This document shows, piece after piece, positions 42,927-53,575 of a stretch of DNA of 64,000 nt; the first letter of the stretch is position 1; every line of letters starts with the position of its first letter. Source of the DNA: Auxenochlorella pyrenoidosa (taxonomy: Eukaryota > Chlorophyta > Trebouxiophyceae > Chlorellales > Chlorellaceae); contig KQ482057.1 of the NCBI GenBank assembly GCA_001430745.1, forward strand, positions 633,047 to 697,046, read 5' to 3'. The translations under genes and the position numbers were made by a program. The notes below the pieces were generated by a model that did no database searches, had not been told where the DNA came from, and worked only from the letters and a program-made list of their open reading frames with translations.

Positions 42927-45900
42927 ATGGCAGAGCCGGCGCCGCTGCCAGTGGCGCGGCAGTTCGACCTGGTGGGGCACGCCAAGGCGGTGACGGCTCT
43001 GGAGGCGGACCACAACGGCAGCCGGCTGGTGGCGGGTGGCAACGACTACATGGTGCACCTGTGGGACTTTGGGGGGCTCAAGTCAGATGGCAAGAGCTTC
43101 CGCAGCTTTGAAGCAACAGAGGGGCACCCGGTCGTGGCGGTGAGCGCGCTGCTTGTCTGCTCAGCTGGGTGCCGATGCACTGCTGCCATGTGTTTGCGCA
43201 AGCACTGCGAGTCCCCCTTAGCTGCTCCCTCCAAGCCAAGTTTGAGGCTCTTCTAGCGCTCCGCCATGCCTGGCTCTCTGCGCACTCTCGCGAATGCTTG
43301 TCATCATGTGCTGCTGCGTGCGTGCTTGGTCGCACTTGCACAATCTCATCCCGCCTGTGCGCCCCTGCCTGCTGCGCTGCTGCGTCCCCGCTGCAGGTCA
43401 GCTGGTCACCTACAGGAGACGCCTTCCTGGTGGTCACCTCGTACAGCCAGGTTGGAGAGTGGGCGGCGCACACAGCGCTCCTGCAGGCCCCGCATTGCAG
43501 AACAGCACCCTTGCCCCTGGCTGCGAATCCCGGCTGGCCGGCAGCTGGTGGCCACCACCGGGCTTTCGCTGCGAGCGCTTGGCTGCTGGCGTGCACGCGC
43601 CTGCTATGCTGCCCGCTCCCACCCTCGCCGCATGCGCGCCCACCCTCCCTGCCTGCGCCTGCCCGCAGCCCAAGGTGTACAACCGGGACGGCAAGGAGCT
43701 GGGGGAGATGCCCAAGGGGGACATGTACATTCGCGACCTGAAGAACACCAAAGGTGGGGCTTGAGGACTGCAAGGGCAGGCCGGGGGTTGAAGGGCAGAG
43801 GGCGGGGGCTAAAAGACACAGCGAGTGGGTCTGAGAGCGCAGGACACAGTCCACACGCTGGTGGAGAGCACCAGCAGGCATGCCCCTTGCCGCTCGCCTG
43901 CCGCGCAAATGACAGCGTGGTTCTTGTAAGCCTGTGGCAGCCGCGCACTGTGGCGCAGCAGCTGCCTGCCGGCGTCCCTGTGATTCTCATGCCTCTGTTT
44001 GCCACTTCCGCCACGTATCCTTCCCTCTCTTATGGCAACACCCATCACTCCTGCAGGCCATGTCACCAACTGCACGGGCGGCTGCTGGCACCCCACCGAC
44101 CGCACCACGGCGCTGACCTGCTCCGAGGACGGCACCCTGCGGGTGTGGGACGTGATGGAGGTGACCCAGAAGACGGTCATCAAGCCGCAGGTGGGGCGAG
44201 CGCGGGGGATGCGCCGCATTGCCGTGCACACCCTTGCATCAATGTGCCAAGCAATCCTGATCACATGTATTCCAAGAAATGTATTCCAAGGAGTAGCTGC
44301 CGCCAGGGTGAGCAATGGCGCCGCGCTGCAAATTGGCAGGCTGGGCCCGCGGCTTGACGGCCGCCAGGAGCCTCCCCATTTCACCCTCCAGTATGCCAGA
44401 CAGCGAGCAGACCCCCTCTTGCCCTCCGCCTGCCCTTCTCACCGCAGCTGGCCAAGCCAGGGCGGGTCTCCGTCACGAGCTGCGCATACTCGGCAGATGG
44501 GCGGCTCATCGCGGCGGGGCTGCAGGACGGCACGATACAGCTGTGGGACGTGCGCGGTGGGTCTCGGATGCCTTCGCCTGCTTCCCGTATTCCCGCCGCT
44601 GCAGCCACGCTGTCGGCAGCCAGGCGCGGCTCTGCTGCGCCGGCCCTGCAGCGGGCCCATGCCACTGCTGCGGCCTCCCTTATAACTTTTTTCAGTCCAA
44701 CCAACCTGCCTGCCCTTGCCGCGTTGCCGTCCCACGCAGGCAAGTTTGGTCACTCTGCGGCGGTGGGCCTGGTGCCGGTGCCAAAGGCACAGCAGCCGCT
44801 GTTTGGCAAGCAGACGTGGACCTACTCGTCAAAGCCGGGTAGGGCTGGCTAGCTGGAGGCCCAACCTCCTTGCATGCAGAGACATGCTTCGTCCCATACT
44901 GTTAGCTCGCGTGAGCAAGCAGCGCGGCCAAGTGCTGCCAGCAGCTGCTATGTCTGGCACCATCCGCTGTGGCAAGCTCTGCACCGCTGCTATGCCCTTC
45001 CTTCCCAGCAAGCGCCCGCTCCACCTTCTGCGTCGCCTGCAGGGCATATCGCGCGCAATGCGCATGCAGCAGGCAGCGACATTACGTCCGTGCGCTTCTC
45101 GCTCAGCGCGCAAAACCTGCTGTCGCGCAGCGAAGGTGGCCGGGGCTTGCAAGTCCTGGCATGCTGCAGCAAGCGCTTGCTCCTGCAGTTGCGCTGCCTC
45201 ATAAAATGCCTTGAAGCAGGTGTGGAGGGCCGGCTGGTGCATCCCATTCCCTGGCACGGTGAATTCGCTGCATACATTCTAAACACCACTTTCCTGCCTG
45301 CAGACGGCTCCATCAAACTGTGGGACCTGCGCAATCTCAAGCAGTCGTTAGCAGCCGCCGACGGCCTGCCCTGCAGCTACCACAACACGCAGGTGGGGGA
45401 GAGGCTGCACGGGACAGCCCACCCTTTCGCACGCGTGCGAATGTTGAGGAAGGACCTGTTGCAAGAGATGGAAGGAACCACGCTCATTACGCATTGCGCC
45501 TACGACCGAGAGCGCGTGCAGCAGTTGAACCCCCGTGCGGTATTGCTCCTCGCCGCCCCCACCCCCCCGCAGTGCTGCTTCAGCCCAGACGAGAAGCAGG
45601 TGCTCACGGGCACCTCGGCTGAAGGCAAGGACAGCTCGGGGGCCCTGGTGGTGCTCAGCGCCGACACGCTGGACAAGGTTGGGGAAGTGGATGTTGATGG
45701 CAGTGCTGTGTCAATGCAGGTAAGCCTTTGAGAGGGAAGGGACTTGTACATGCCTTGGTTGGCGTCGCCCCGTGTCAGAGGCAGCGAGGGGCTGGTGGCT
45801 TGCACCCTGGGCGTTGTGCTTGCCCGAGGCTTTCCACAGCGCCACCCGCACTTGTCAGCAAGGCCCTGAAGAGCCCGGGAGTCCAGAGCGCGCCTGCGCT

Positions 45901-47072
45901 ACCCTGAGCGCTTGCAACCCCACCCTGCCCCACCCCTTCCCTCCAAAACAAACCATCCGCAGTGGCACCCCCGCATCAACCAGATTTTTGTGGGCTGCGG
46001 CGGCCGCACCGGCGGCTGTGTACGCACCTTTTACGACCCCAAGCTCTCCTCCAAGGGCGCTGTGTCGGCGGCGGGGCGCGCGCCACGGGCCACGACCGCC
46101 GACTTTGTTCGGGTGCGCGGTGCAGCGCCCAGCAGCGGCAGCGACAGCGCCAAGCCAGTCGCCATTGATGACTTCATGCAGTGGCAGCCAACGGCGGTTT
46201 GATAGGGTGACTGTGGTTGTTGCTGCGTGGCCGCGCTCTTGCACAGCCTCCAGAAGGCTCTGCTGGGTGCCGCTTGGGCCTCGGCCCATACAGTGCAGCC
46301 TGTCCCAACAAATGAATGCAGTGTTGCGCAGCATCATCTTGCACGCACCTCTCTGACAGGCGCCGCTGGATGCGCATTCTGCTCCCCTCCCTCTCACCTG
46401 CTCCCCCCCCCCCCCTCCCTGCACCCGCAGCTGGACCAGCCCAAGATCTACGCCCCCAACGCCCTGCCCATGTACCGCGAGGACATGCCCGGCAAGCCGC
46501 TGCCCAAGAAGCGGCGGAAGGAGCTGGAGGAGGAGCGCAATAAGTTCCAGCCGCAAAAGGGCAGCGCTGCGCGCGGTGAGCAGCCGCCGCGCGTGCCCAG
46601 GGCCGCCTTTCGCCTCCCCTGCTGGGCATATCCGGACAGCCGCAGCATGGGCAGGGGCATGAGTGTTCGTTCTGCCAGACCCACGCATGCCGGTTGGCCT
46701 TTACGGGCGGGGGTCAGGTACCAGCCGGGCACTTTCCTGCGTTTGCTGTTCAGGAAGAGCATGCTTCGCCATGTATCACCCCTTCCCTGCTGCCCCCTCC
46801 CGCGCGGCGCAGGCGTGGCGGTGGGCGCGGGCGGCCAGCTGGGTGCGTCGGGCGGCACCCTCCTCACGCAGCACGTGCTCAAGCAGCAAGGCGGGCTGCT
46901 CAACCCAAAGGACGAGGACGCGCGCGCCATGTTCCTGCGGCACGCCGACAAGGCCGCCGACGAGTTTGAGCGGTTCACCGCCGCGTACCGCGCCACGCAG
47001 CCGCAGCGCATCTACCAGGAGGAAGAGGAGGAGGAGGAGGGAGGGGAGGGTGGAGGAGGCGGCGGGCAGTGA
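42927..47072 (+). CDS. WDR70: WD40 repeat protein, WDR70/gastrulation-defective-1-like
   Basis: The first exon is 42927-43139 and the last ends with TGA at 47070-47072. At least six WD40 blades are readable. They include LVGHAKAVTALEADHNGSR with MVHLWDF, HVTNCTGGCWHP with GTLRVWDV, VTSCAYSADGRLIAAG with GTIQLWDV, DITSVRFS with GSIKLWDLRNL, and QCCFSPDEKQVLTGTS. WDR70-type signatures follow the propeller: QIFVGCGG, KIYAPNALPMYREDMPGKPL, KKRRKELEEERNKF and DEDARAMFLRHADKA. The C-terminus is an acidic and glycine run. Family members are nuclear scaffold proteins linked to the CUL4-DDB1 ubiquitin system and histone H2B modification; the role here is inferred from homology only. Confidence 0.85.
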
Positions 47073-47905
47073 GCAGCGGGCGCAGCGGGCGGTGCTGCTG
47101 GTGTGCTCCGCTCCATTCCACGGACCCGTCCAAGTCATGCTCACCCACCCTTGTATGCCGCTTTCCGCTTGACATAAAAATTCCCATGTTGTCAATTGTA
47201 ACACACTGCATTTTAACACGTTCGACCCTGTATCAGAGCATCACTCTGCGCACAGCTGGCGTGATAATAAGAGAAAGGACGCGAGCGGTGGGCGAGTAGG
47301 CACGCGAGGGAATGACAGGGCCCATGGTCACCATGCCCATCGAGATGTCCTGATGTGCGCCACGCTGCGCTGTGGTTTCGCTGGCGGTCGATGCTGCAGC
47401 GCAGCAGACCTTGGAGATAACTGTTTTTCTCTCATTGCAAGGCCCACTGCTTGCTTCCTTACCGTTGTACTGTATACTGATTCAATTGCTGCAAGCTTAT
47501 GGAGATTTAATGCAGATAAATGCAGAAAACACTCTTGACAAGTGAGTGCTGGATCTGCAGGCGGATGCAGCGCTGAGCAGGGCTCTCATGTTCTGACTGC
47601 GGCTGTATTAATCTAAATCGCTATCTCTTACACGACTTTGAACATAGAGGCGGAGAACAGCCTTTCAGATCGCCTCTTCTGGCGTTCTTGTTCAAACTGC
47701 GAGGCGAGTTCGCCGCACGCGCTCTCGTGCAGCCTAACGAGAATAGGGACGCTGCACTGGGCATGCTCGAATGCTCGAGGACTAGCAGCAGCCTCAAGCA
47801 ATAAACATCGACTAGTCGCCGCCGCTGGCGCCCGCTCCAGCTGCGTTCCAAACTGAGTCAATTCACACTGATTGCCGCCATGTGACGGTTGCAGGCAATC
47901 ATAGC
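47073..47905. other. Intergenic: WDR70-like 3' UTR and upstream region of the poly-Q gene
   Basis: The poly(A) signal at 47197-47201 closes the WDR70-like gene. The rest (about 700 bp) is somewhat AT-richer and shows no recognisable gene. Confidence 0.5.
47197..47201 (+). terminator. UGUAA poly(A) signal of the WDR70-like gene
   Basis: TGTAA lies 125 nt beyond the stop codon at 47070-47072. Confidence 0.6.
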
Positions 47906-48882
47906 ATGCATAACCTGAAGGAGGAGCCTGAGGATTCCACAGCATTCAACACGGGGCGACTGCGACGGCGAGAAAGGTTGCAGAGGAAGCGACGGCCAGC
48001 AGCAGTGCAAGGAACAGCCGAGGCAAATGGCTCCCGGCATGGGCCCGCTTTGACCTCCACACAGCACAGCGTGCTTGGGAATCCTCCTGTAGCTGGCGCT
48101 GATGGTGCAGCAGCGGCGGTAGTGGCAGCAGCGGCACTGGCAGGCAAGCGCCAGCACTGCGAGTCTGCTTCGCAGCACCCACAAGCCTTTGACGGAGGAG
48201 CTAGCACTCGAGGGGCAGCGGGGCCGCCACCCACGTTTGCACTGCAGCATCAGCATCAGCGGCGGCACCCTAGTCTGCCTCCTCGGCCTCAGCAATCGCT
48301 GCGCCTGCCGCCACTGCCACTTATGCAGCAGCAGCAGCAGCAGCAGAAGCAGCAGCTGCAGCAGCATTGGCACCTGCAGCCCTGCCCTCAGCGGGCACAG
48401 CTGGGTGCAGGCAGCACCGGCAGCTCTGTGGCCTTGCGCTTGTTGCGCAATGCTCGGGAAGAAGAGGCAACCTCTGGCGGCAAGGCTGGAAGTGAGGTAG
48501 CCGTAACTTTGGCCCGGCATGCACAGCAGAATGGGTCGTTGGCAACGCCACGCCAACACCAGCCTGGCTCACAGGCGGACAAGGCAGCTGGGGCTGTGCA
48601 TAGGCAGGCGCAGCAGCTGCCGCGCCACCGGCTGTCGCACCTGCTTATTGAGCAGCCAGAAGCAGCTGCACCTGGCTCGGGTGGAATGGACCCCTGTATC
48701 CCAGGTGTGGTAGCAGGCGGCAGTGGGCACACCCCACAGGTAGCTGCACTAGCAGGGCTGGACGCGGTGCATGCCCGGCAGCCCAGCCATCTGGCAGCAG
48801 CAGAGAGGGGGCATGCTTACACAGGCGGCTCTCAGGCAGCAGCTCAGCAGAAGGGCAGCGATGCCCAAAAAAATTGTAAACA

Positions 48883-48932
<50 letters not shown>

Positions 48933-49324
48933 CATCGCCCCTGCAGCCCGCCCGTGTGCTGGTGGACCTGGTTGCGCTGGCAGACACCCCAGAGGGGCGG
49001 GCCCTGGGCTTCCCAGAGATGATGGTGGCCTTCCTGCCCGTCTGGGACGGCCTCACGGTGCAGCAGAGGGCTGACCGGGTGGGCGGCGCCGCCGCCGGCT
49101 CTGGTGGTCAGGCCGCACTGTGCCTGATCTGCGCACGCCCATGTACACCCAACTCAAGCGTGCCTGCGGCCAGCACGGCGGTTCAGGGCTGACTAGCCCA
49201 GCCTGCCCCTTGTCCCTAGTGCCTGCAGACAGCCATCTTTGAGCACCTGCTGGCAGTTGGGAGCTACCAGCTGGCCTATGAGTGGGTCAAAGCGGCGCTG
49301 CAGCAGGCTGGCTACCAAGTGTGA
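47906..49324 (+). CDS. Poly-Q low-complexity protein of unknown function
   Basis: I do not recognise a family. Two exons (47906-49078 and 49229-49324, phase 0) give 422 residues. The N-terminus is basic (RLRRRERLQRKRR, about residues 14-26) and could be a nuclear signal. Most of the protein is Ala/Gln/His/Pro-rich, with a Q run near residues 140-150 and a long pure Q run near residue 330 encoded by about 15 CAG codons. The last 90 residues are ordered in character (LVDLVALADTPEGRALGFPE, then MMVAFLPVWDG and EHLLAVGSYQLAYEWVKAAL) and are the best part for a homology search. The start is the first ATG in frame; the reading frame is open further upstream only to a GTG. A transcriptional or co-regulator role would be a guess. 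Confidence 0.6.
48887..48931 (+). repeat. (CAG)15 trinucleotide repeat coding poly-Q
   Basis: Fifteen uninterrupted CAG units encode glutamine inside the poly-Q protein. Pure tracts like this are length-variable by slippage. Confidence 0.95.
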
Positions 49325-49444
49325 CAGGCTGCCCGGCTGCTCGTGAGGGCAGCACGCTTCCAGCACCCTCGTCCCACACAAGGTGACTGCCCAGAGAGCA
49401 GCGCCTGTGAGCGCCCGGCACAGCTCCGCTGCGAGGCGCTGAGC

Positions 49445-49449
49445 TGTAA
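49445..49449 (+). terminator. UGUAA poly(A) signal of the poly-Q gene
   Basis: TGTAA lies 121 nt after the stop at 49322-49324 and supports the proposed two-exon model. Confidence 0.6.
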
Positions 49450-49602
49450 ACATGCGGTGACTGCGACACACGTATCGTGCCGCCTGCCGGCTGTGCCCGT
49501 TCGCCTCCCGCTCTTTGCTCTGAATGCTGCACCCGGGCACTCTGTTTGCAACGGTCAAAGGAAAGGGGGACTCCAGGTTTGGCTCCATCCTACTCTGAAG
49601 GC

Positions 49603-49607
49603 TTACA
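49603..49607 (-). terminator. UGUAA poly(A) signal of profilin
   Basis: TTACA on the + strand, 246 nt past the profilin stop. It lies beyond the poly-Q signal at 49445, so the convergent transcripts need not overlap. Confidence 0.55.
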
Positions 49608-49852
49608 GAGGACTGCGCGAAGCCGCACTCATAGACGACGACCAGACGCGGCATGAAAGGGGCAGCACAGGGCAGTGTGGGCAAGGGGAAGGACAAACAA
49701 GTGATGCCGGCAGTCGGCCAACCGCCGGGCTGCTGCAATCGGGCACTTTGTATGGCGCATGCGCCACCATTGCGCGGCTGCACCCCTCTGACGGCGAGTG
49801 CGCGCCAGCCCAGCAGAAAGAGCCGATTCAACAGCAGGTGACAGCCCAGCCC

Positions 49853-50874
49853 TCAAATGCCCTGCTCCTTCAGGTAGTCTCCAAGGTTCTCCACCACCAC
49901 GTTGCAGTCGCCTGCAGCACCCATAGGGCGGAAACCAGGGCAAACGTTGGGGCAGAACATCACCAATGCATGTCCTCACTCGGCGCCATCCTGAAGACCC
50001 CAGACAGCCAGCAGCAACCAAGCCAGTGGCAAGCCAGTAGGCAAATAAGCTCAGCGATTTAAGGCAGCAGCAACCGTAAGAAGAGGGGCCCACCGTGCGG
50101 CACGCCCTCGGCATAGATGCCCACAACCACCGCCGTAGCGGTCTTCTTCAGCGTGCAGCCGGCTGAGGGAGGGGAGGGAAAGGTGAAAAGAGGGGCAGAT
50201 TGGGCGCAGGCGCTCCTCAACTTGCACAGTTGGATGGGCTGCAGCTCGTGCATGGCCTGCCCCTACAAGCTGTCCAGGCGGCCATGCTCCTTGCAGCCCC
50301 GCCTTGTGTGTTTCCCCGGCGAACCACATCCAGCAGAATATCAAAGCTCCGCTCTCACAGTGGGGAGGCATCCATGCACCGATGTGTGCACCTGCCCCGA
50401 TCACCTGCCCTCCCTCTTCTCACCGGCCCCCTTCTTGCCGCGCAGCACCTCCCCGGGCTCCCCAGCCACCATCATGTACTTCTCGCCGCCAATGCGGAGG
50501 CCATTCTGCGGGTACAAGCAGCAACAAGGGTGGGCAGACGAGCCTCCCTTGATGCCCTTTTTTCTCCAGCGCTCACCACGACCCCCGACGTAGCCAGCAG
50601 GGCAGCAGGATCATCGCACAGCCAGACTCTGCACTGGAAGCGACAAGCAGCAGTCAAGATGCAAAGCAAGCATCCCGCAGCGCACCTGTGCGAGCCCCGA
50701 GGGGTCATTGAAGCCTGCGACCAGCGCTGCAATCTCCTCGGGGGTCACGGCAGGGAAGCTGGCGTCCTGCGCCCAGATGCCGCCGTCCTGGCCCCAGATG
50801 GCGGCGTGCGCGAGCTGGCCGCCGCCGGGCAGCTGGCACATGAGGTGGTCGTCCACGTACGCCTGCCAGCTCAT
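49853..50874 (-). CDS. PRF: Profilin
   Basis: Profilin binds monomeric actin and poly-proline and controls filament growth. Exons 50686-50874, 50424-50505, 50094-50162 and 49853-49911 join in phase to 132 residues, the normal plant and algal size. The start [12 protein letters not shown] is the classic plant-type N-terminus, carrying the residues used for poly-proline binding. It is followed by [57 protein letters not shown] and the actin-binding C-terminal helix [17 protein letters not shown]. An extra in-frame 57-nt exon (50577-50633) could be inserted after exon 1. It is annotated separately because the family does not have it. Confidence 0.95.
50577..50633 (-). other. Possible 57-nt cassette exon in profilin
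   Basis: Between exons 1 and 2 of profilin, 57 nt are flanked by an acceptor (TTCCAG) and a donor (GTGAGC). They are open in phase 0 and would add 19 residues ([19 protein letters not shown]) in a surface loop. Profilin without it has the standard length, so it is either an alternative cassette or a chance pseudo-exon. Confidence 0.35.
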
Positions 50875-51752
50875 GCTGAACTGCTGCTGCGCCTGCAGGG
50901 GCGAAGAGGGGGCAGCGGCGCAGGTCTGCCAGCCGGAGTTGCGGCGGCGGCGGCGGTTCGGGCAGCAGGTTACCGGGCGGGTGGGCAATCTCAGCACTTT
51001 TTGAAAGTTGATCCAGCATGTCTTGAAGCAGGGCGGCAGTAGGAGCCGCGGCAAGGCAAGCGCCCGGGCTGACCGACCCAGAATATGGGCGGGGCGGGCG
51101 GTGCCAATTGGCTGCATGACGATCTGAATATCCCGCGACACGTGAGCACCGCGAGGCAGCCCACAGGCCCGGCTCACCGTGTAGCAGGACTCCAATCGAA
51201 CGCAGCGGCTGGCTCTGTGGAGCTGGCCACCTAACTAGTGACGGCTGTAACGTTCAGAGAGGCACGCAGACACGGTGCAGGACGTGCTGCTCTTGTGCTT
51301 GTTGCCGTCCCTGCCATCACGCTGCGCCCACTGGCGGCCAGCATATTGCGTCACCTGTCCCGACAAATGCCGCTCCCTGGCCGCCTGCATTACCCTTCTG
51401 CGGCACTGAGAGGGCAATGTGGGACGCTGCAGGCCTGGCGGGAGGGCGGCGCAGGCCTGGTGGGAGCGGCACCAGCTGCGGCCGCCGCTGTCACCCTGCC
51501 GCCACCGCTCTTCTCTAGTGCTCTGTTGGGCAGCCACAGCTGGCCCCCTCTCAGCCCATGATCCAGCTGCCATCCCTGAAGGTCTCGAATCGCCAGCTGC
51601 TTTTCCCGCGCGCTGTGCAAGCGATTTGGGTTTACACAGCCGGTGCGCCCAGCACAGCGGACGACGCGAGGGCTTGCGGCATGTGCGGCAGCATCAAGTC
51701 AGGCACAAGGCCACCTCCTTGATCAGGCCCTTGCCCAGCAGAGGGAGGGGCC
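50875..51752. other. Intergenic: profilin promoter side and S25 3' UTR
   Basis: The region holds the S25 poly(A) signal (51632-51636) and one copy of a 33-bp repeat taken from the S25 last exon (51709-51741). No gene is seen in the remainder. Confidence 0.5.
51632..51636 (-). terminator. UGUAA poly(A) signal of S25
   Basis: TTACA on the + strand, 117 nt past the S25 stop at 51753-51755. Confidence 0.6.
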
Positions 51753-51833
51753 TCAAGCATCCTTTGTTGCGCGAGTGTAAATGGACTGGGCGTGGCTCTT
51801 GGCCACCTCCTTGATCAGGCCCTTGCCCAGCAG
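51709..51833. repeat. 33-bp direct repeat: S25 last exon segment copied into its 3' UTR
   Basis: Positions 51801-51833 (coding, [11 protein letters not shown]) and 51709-51741 (after the stop) are identical over 33 bp, 92 bp apart. The downstream copy is not translated. Confidence 0.9.
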
Positions 51834-53173
51834 CTCGCGGATGGCGGCGCGCGCCAGCGAGCCGTTGATCTGTCAACAGGAGAGGGAGCGGGTGGCGCAG
51901 AGACACATTCAGGGAACGCTCCAGCAAGCCATCCAGCAGGCTCTGCCTGGCTGGAACATCTCATACTGCGACTGGCAGCCATGGACTGAGAATTGCGGCC
52001 CGCGCACGCATTGACCGCCTCAAGCGGGGTTCTCCCGCTCCCCTTGTTGCCAGCCGCTCAGGCCGCCGCATGATCATTGCCCAACGGCAGCGCTGCAGGG
52101 GCACGAGCAGTCCCCCACTTCTCCCAGTCCCAGAGGGGGAAAGGGCTGGCGCCCAAGCGCAAAAGGAGGGGAGGGGGCTCTCTCCTCACCCGCAGGCGGT
52201 CGGACAGCACCGAGGGGGTGATCATCTTGTACTTGGGCACCTCAGTCAGCAGCTTCTCGTAGGTGGCCTGGACAGGCAGGCGCGGGAAGCAGGCCGGGCA
52301 GGGGCAGGTTGAGGAAGGCAGCCCGGGGTGCCAGCCAAGAGCGATCGTTGGCGGGCAGCGCCTACTTGCCTCGCTTCGCCGGCAGGCCAGCAGCCAAGGC
52401 CACGCATGGCGTGCCAACGGGCTCCCCAGTCGGCCCAAGTGAACGCAGAATGCGCCCTGCCTGCCAGGTCAAGAGCCGTGGACAGCAAATGCGCGCCCTT
52501 GCTGCGCCTCACCTTGTCGAACAGCACCAGGTTGTTCACCTTCTCCTTGAGCTTGCCCTTGGACCACTTCTGCGGCAATAGGAGATGCCCAGGCAGCCAG
52601 AAGAGGATGCTCAAGAGGAGATAAACTCACAGCAATGCTCGCAAGCAGCAGCCTTCATGCTGCATGCACTGCTTTGCGGACCGGCCCTTGTTCTCCCGCC
52701 AGCCTGGCCGCTCCCGTCCCCTCTGACCTTCTTCTTGCCCTTGCTGGAGTTGGCGGCCGCAAGGGCCTTGGCCTCCTTCGATTTCTGCTCCTTGGGCGCC
52801 TGCAGAACAAGGGTAGCCATGCGCCGTGGCAGCCTAAGTTCGGCGCCTTCCCAGCAGCGGCACGTGCTGGCGGCGGCCGCGCCACAACGGGGCTCGCTGT
52901 CGGGTCCACCGTTCGCTACCAACGCTGCCCTTTTAGGTGCTACGCGTATCTAGCCGGTCAGCGGGTAGCCCGCCACCGCTGGCGGCTCCGTGGCATGAGG
53001 GCGGGCGCGAGCTGCCGCATGGAGGCCGTGCCGCTGTCCAGCGCCAGTGCTGCAGACTGGCTACCAGGAGCTGTCCGCCACATCGCCCCTGGACGGGCTC
53101 GCTGGGCATCACCTCGCCGCACAGCGCATGGACGGCCCCACACCCCTCCCTAGGCTGTCCAACCGCGCACCAT
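51753..53173 (-). CDS. RPS25: Cytosolic 40S ribosomal protein S25 (eS25)
   Basis: eS25 lies in the small-subunit head near the E site. Exons 52728-52799, 52513-52569, 52190-52267 and 51753-51869 encode [59 protein letters not shown] and [20 protein letters not shown], ending IYTRATKDA. With Met supplied by an ATG-only exon at 53171-53173 (ATG directly followed by GTGCGC) the protein is 108 residues, the usual plant length, and begins MAPK as in plants. That placement of the start is inferred. The alternative is an in-frame ATG just before the second exon near 52820, giving [12 protein letters not shown], which would translate through a clear splice acceptor (TTCTGCAG). The gene is divergent from ribosomal protein L30. 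Confidence 0.9.
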
Positions 53174-53575
53174 GGTTGCTCCACGGCTTGAAAGAGGGCG
53201 AGCGGGGCGGGAGAGCGCCCTTCCTGCCCAGGGAGTCGCACATCATGCGCAGCGCGCTGGCCACTCTTGTGGCGCTCCCCTGCCTGCCTCGCCCCTTTCA
53301 CGCTGCAATCAGTCTCTGGAGGCCCAGTTGGTGAGTCTCCCCCACCTTCCTCGGCTCTAAACTTGCATGGCGGCGCTGCATGGCCCTGGCTGGGGCCTGA
53401 ATCCCCCCTCAAGCGCTGTGCTGGACTCGCAAGCAGCCAGTGCACCCTGCGCGGCGCGGGTCGCAGCGCCTGGCCTGAGGCCAAGCAACTTGCTGCCCGC
53501 CGCTGCCGACCTGTGCCGCCCGTGCCACCGGCCCCTGCTGCCGCAGCCTGAGAAGGAGACTCTCAGCTCTTCACC
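53174..53575. promoter_or_regulatory. Divergent promoter of two ribosomal protein genes
   Basis: About 400 bp lie between the inferred S25 start and the L30 ATG. Shared control of two cytosolic ribosomal proteins is plausible. No named element is recognised. Confidence 0.45.
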
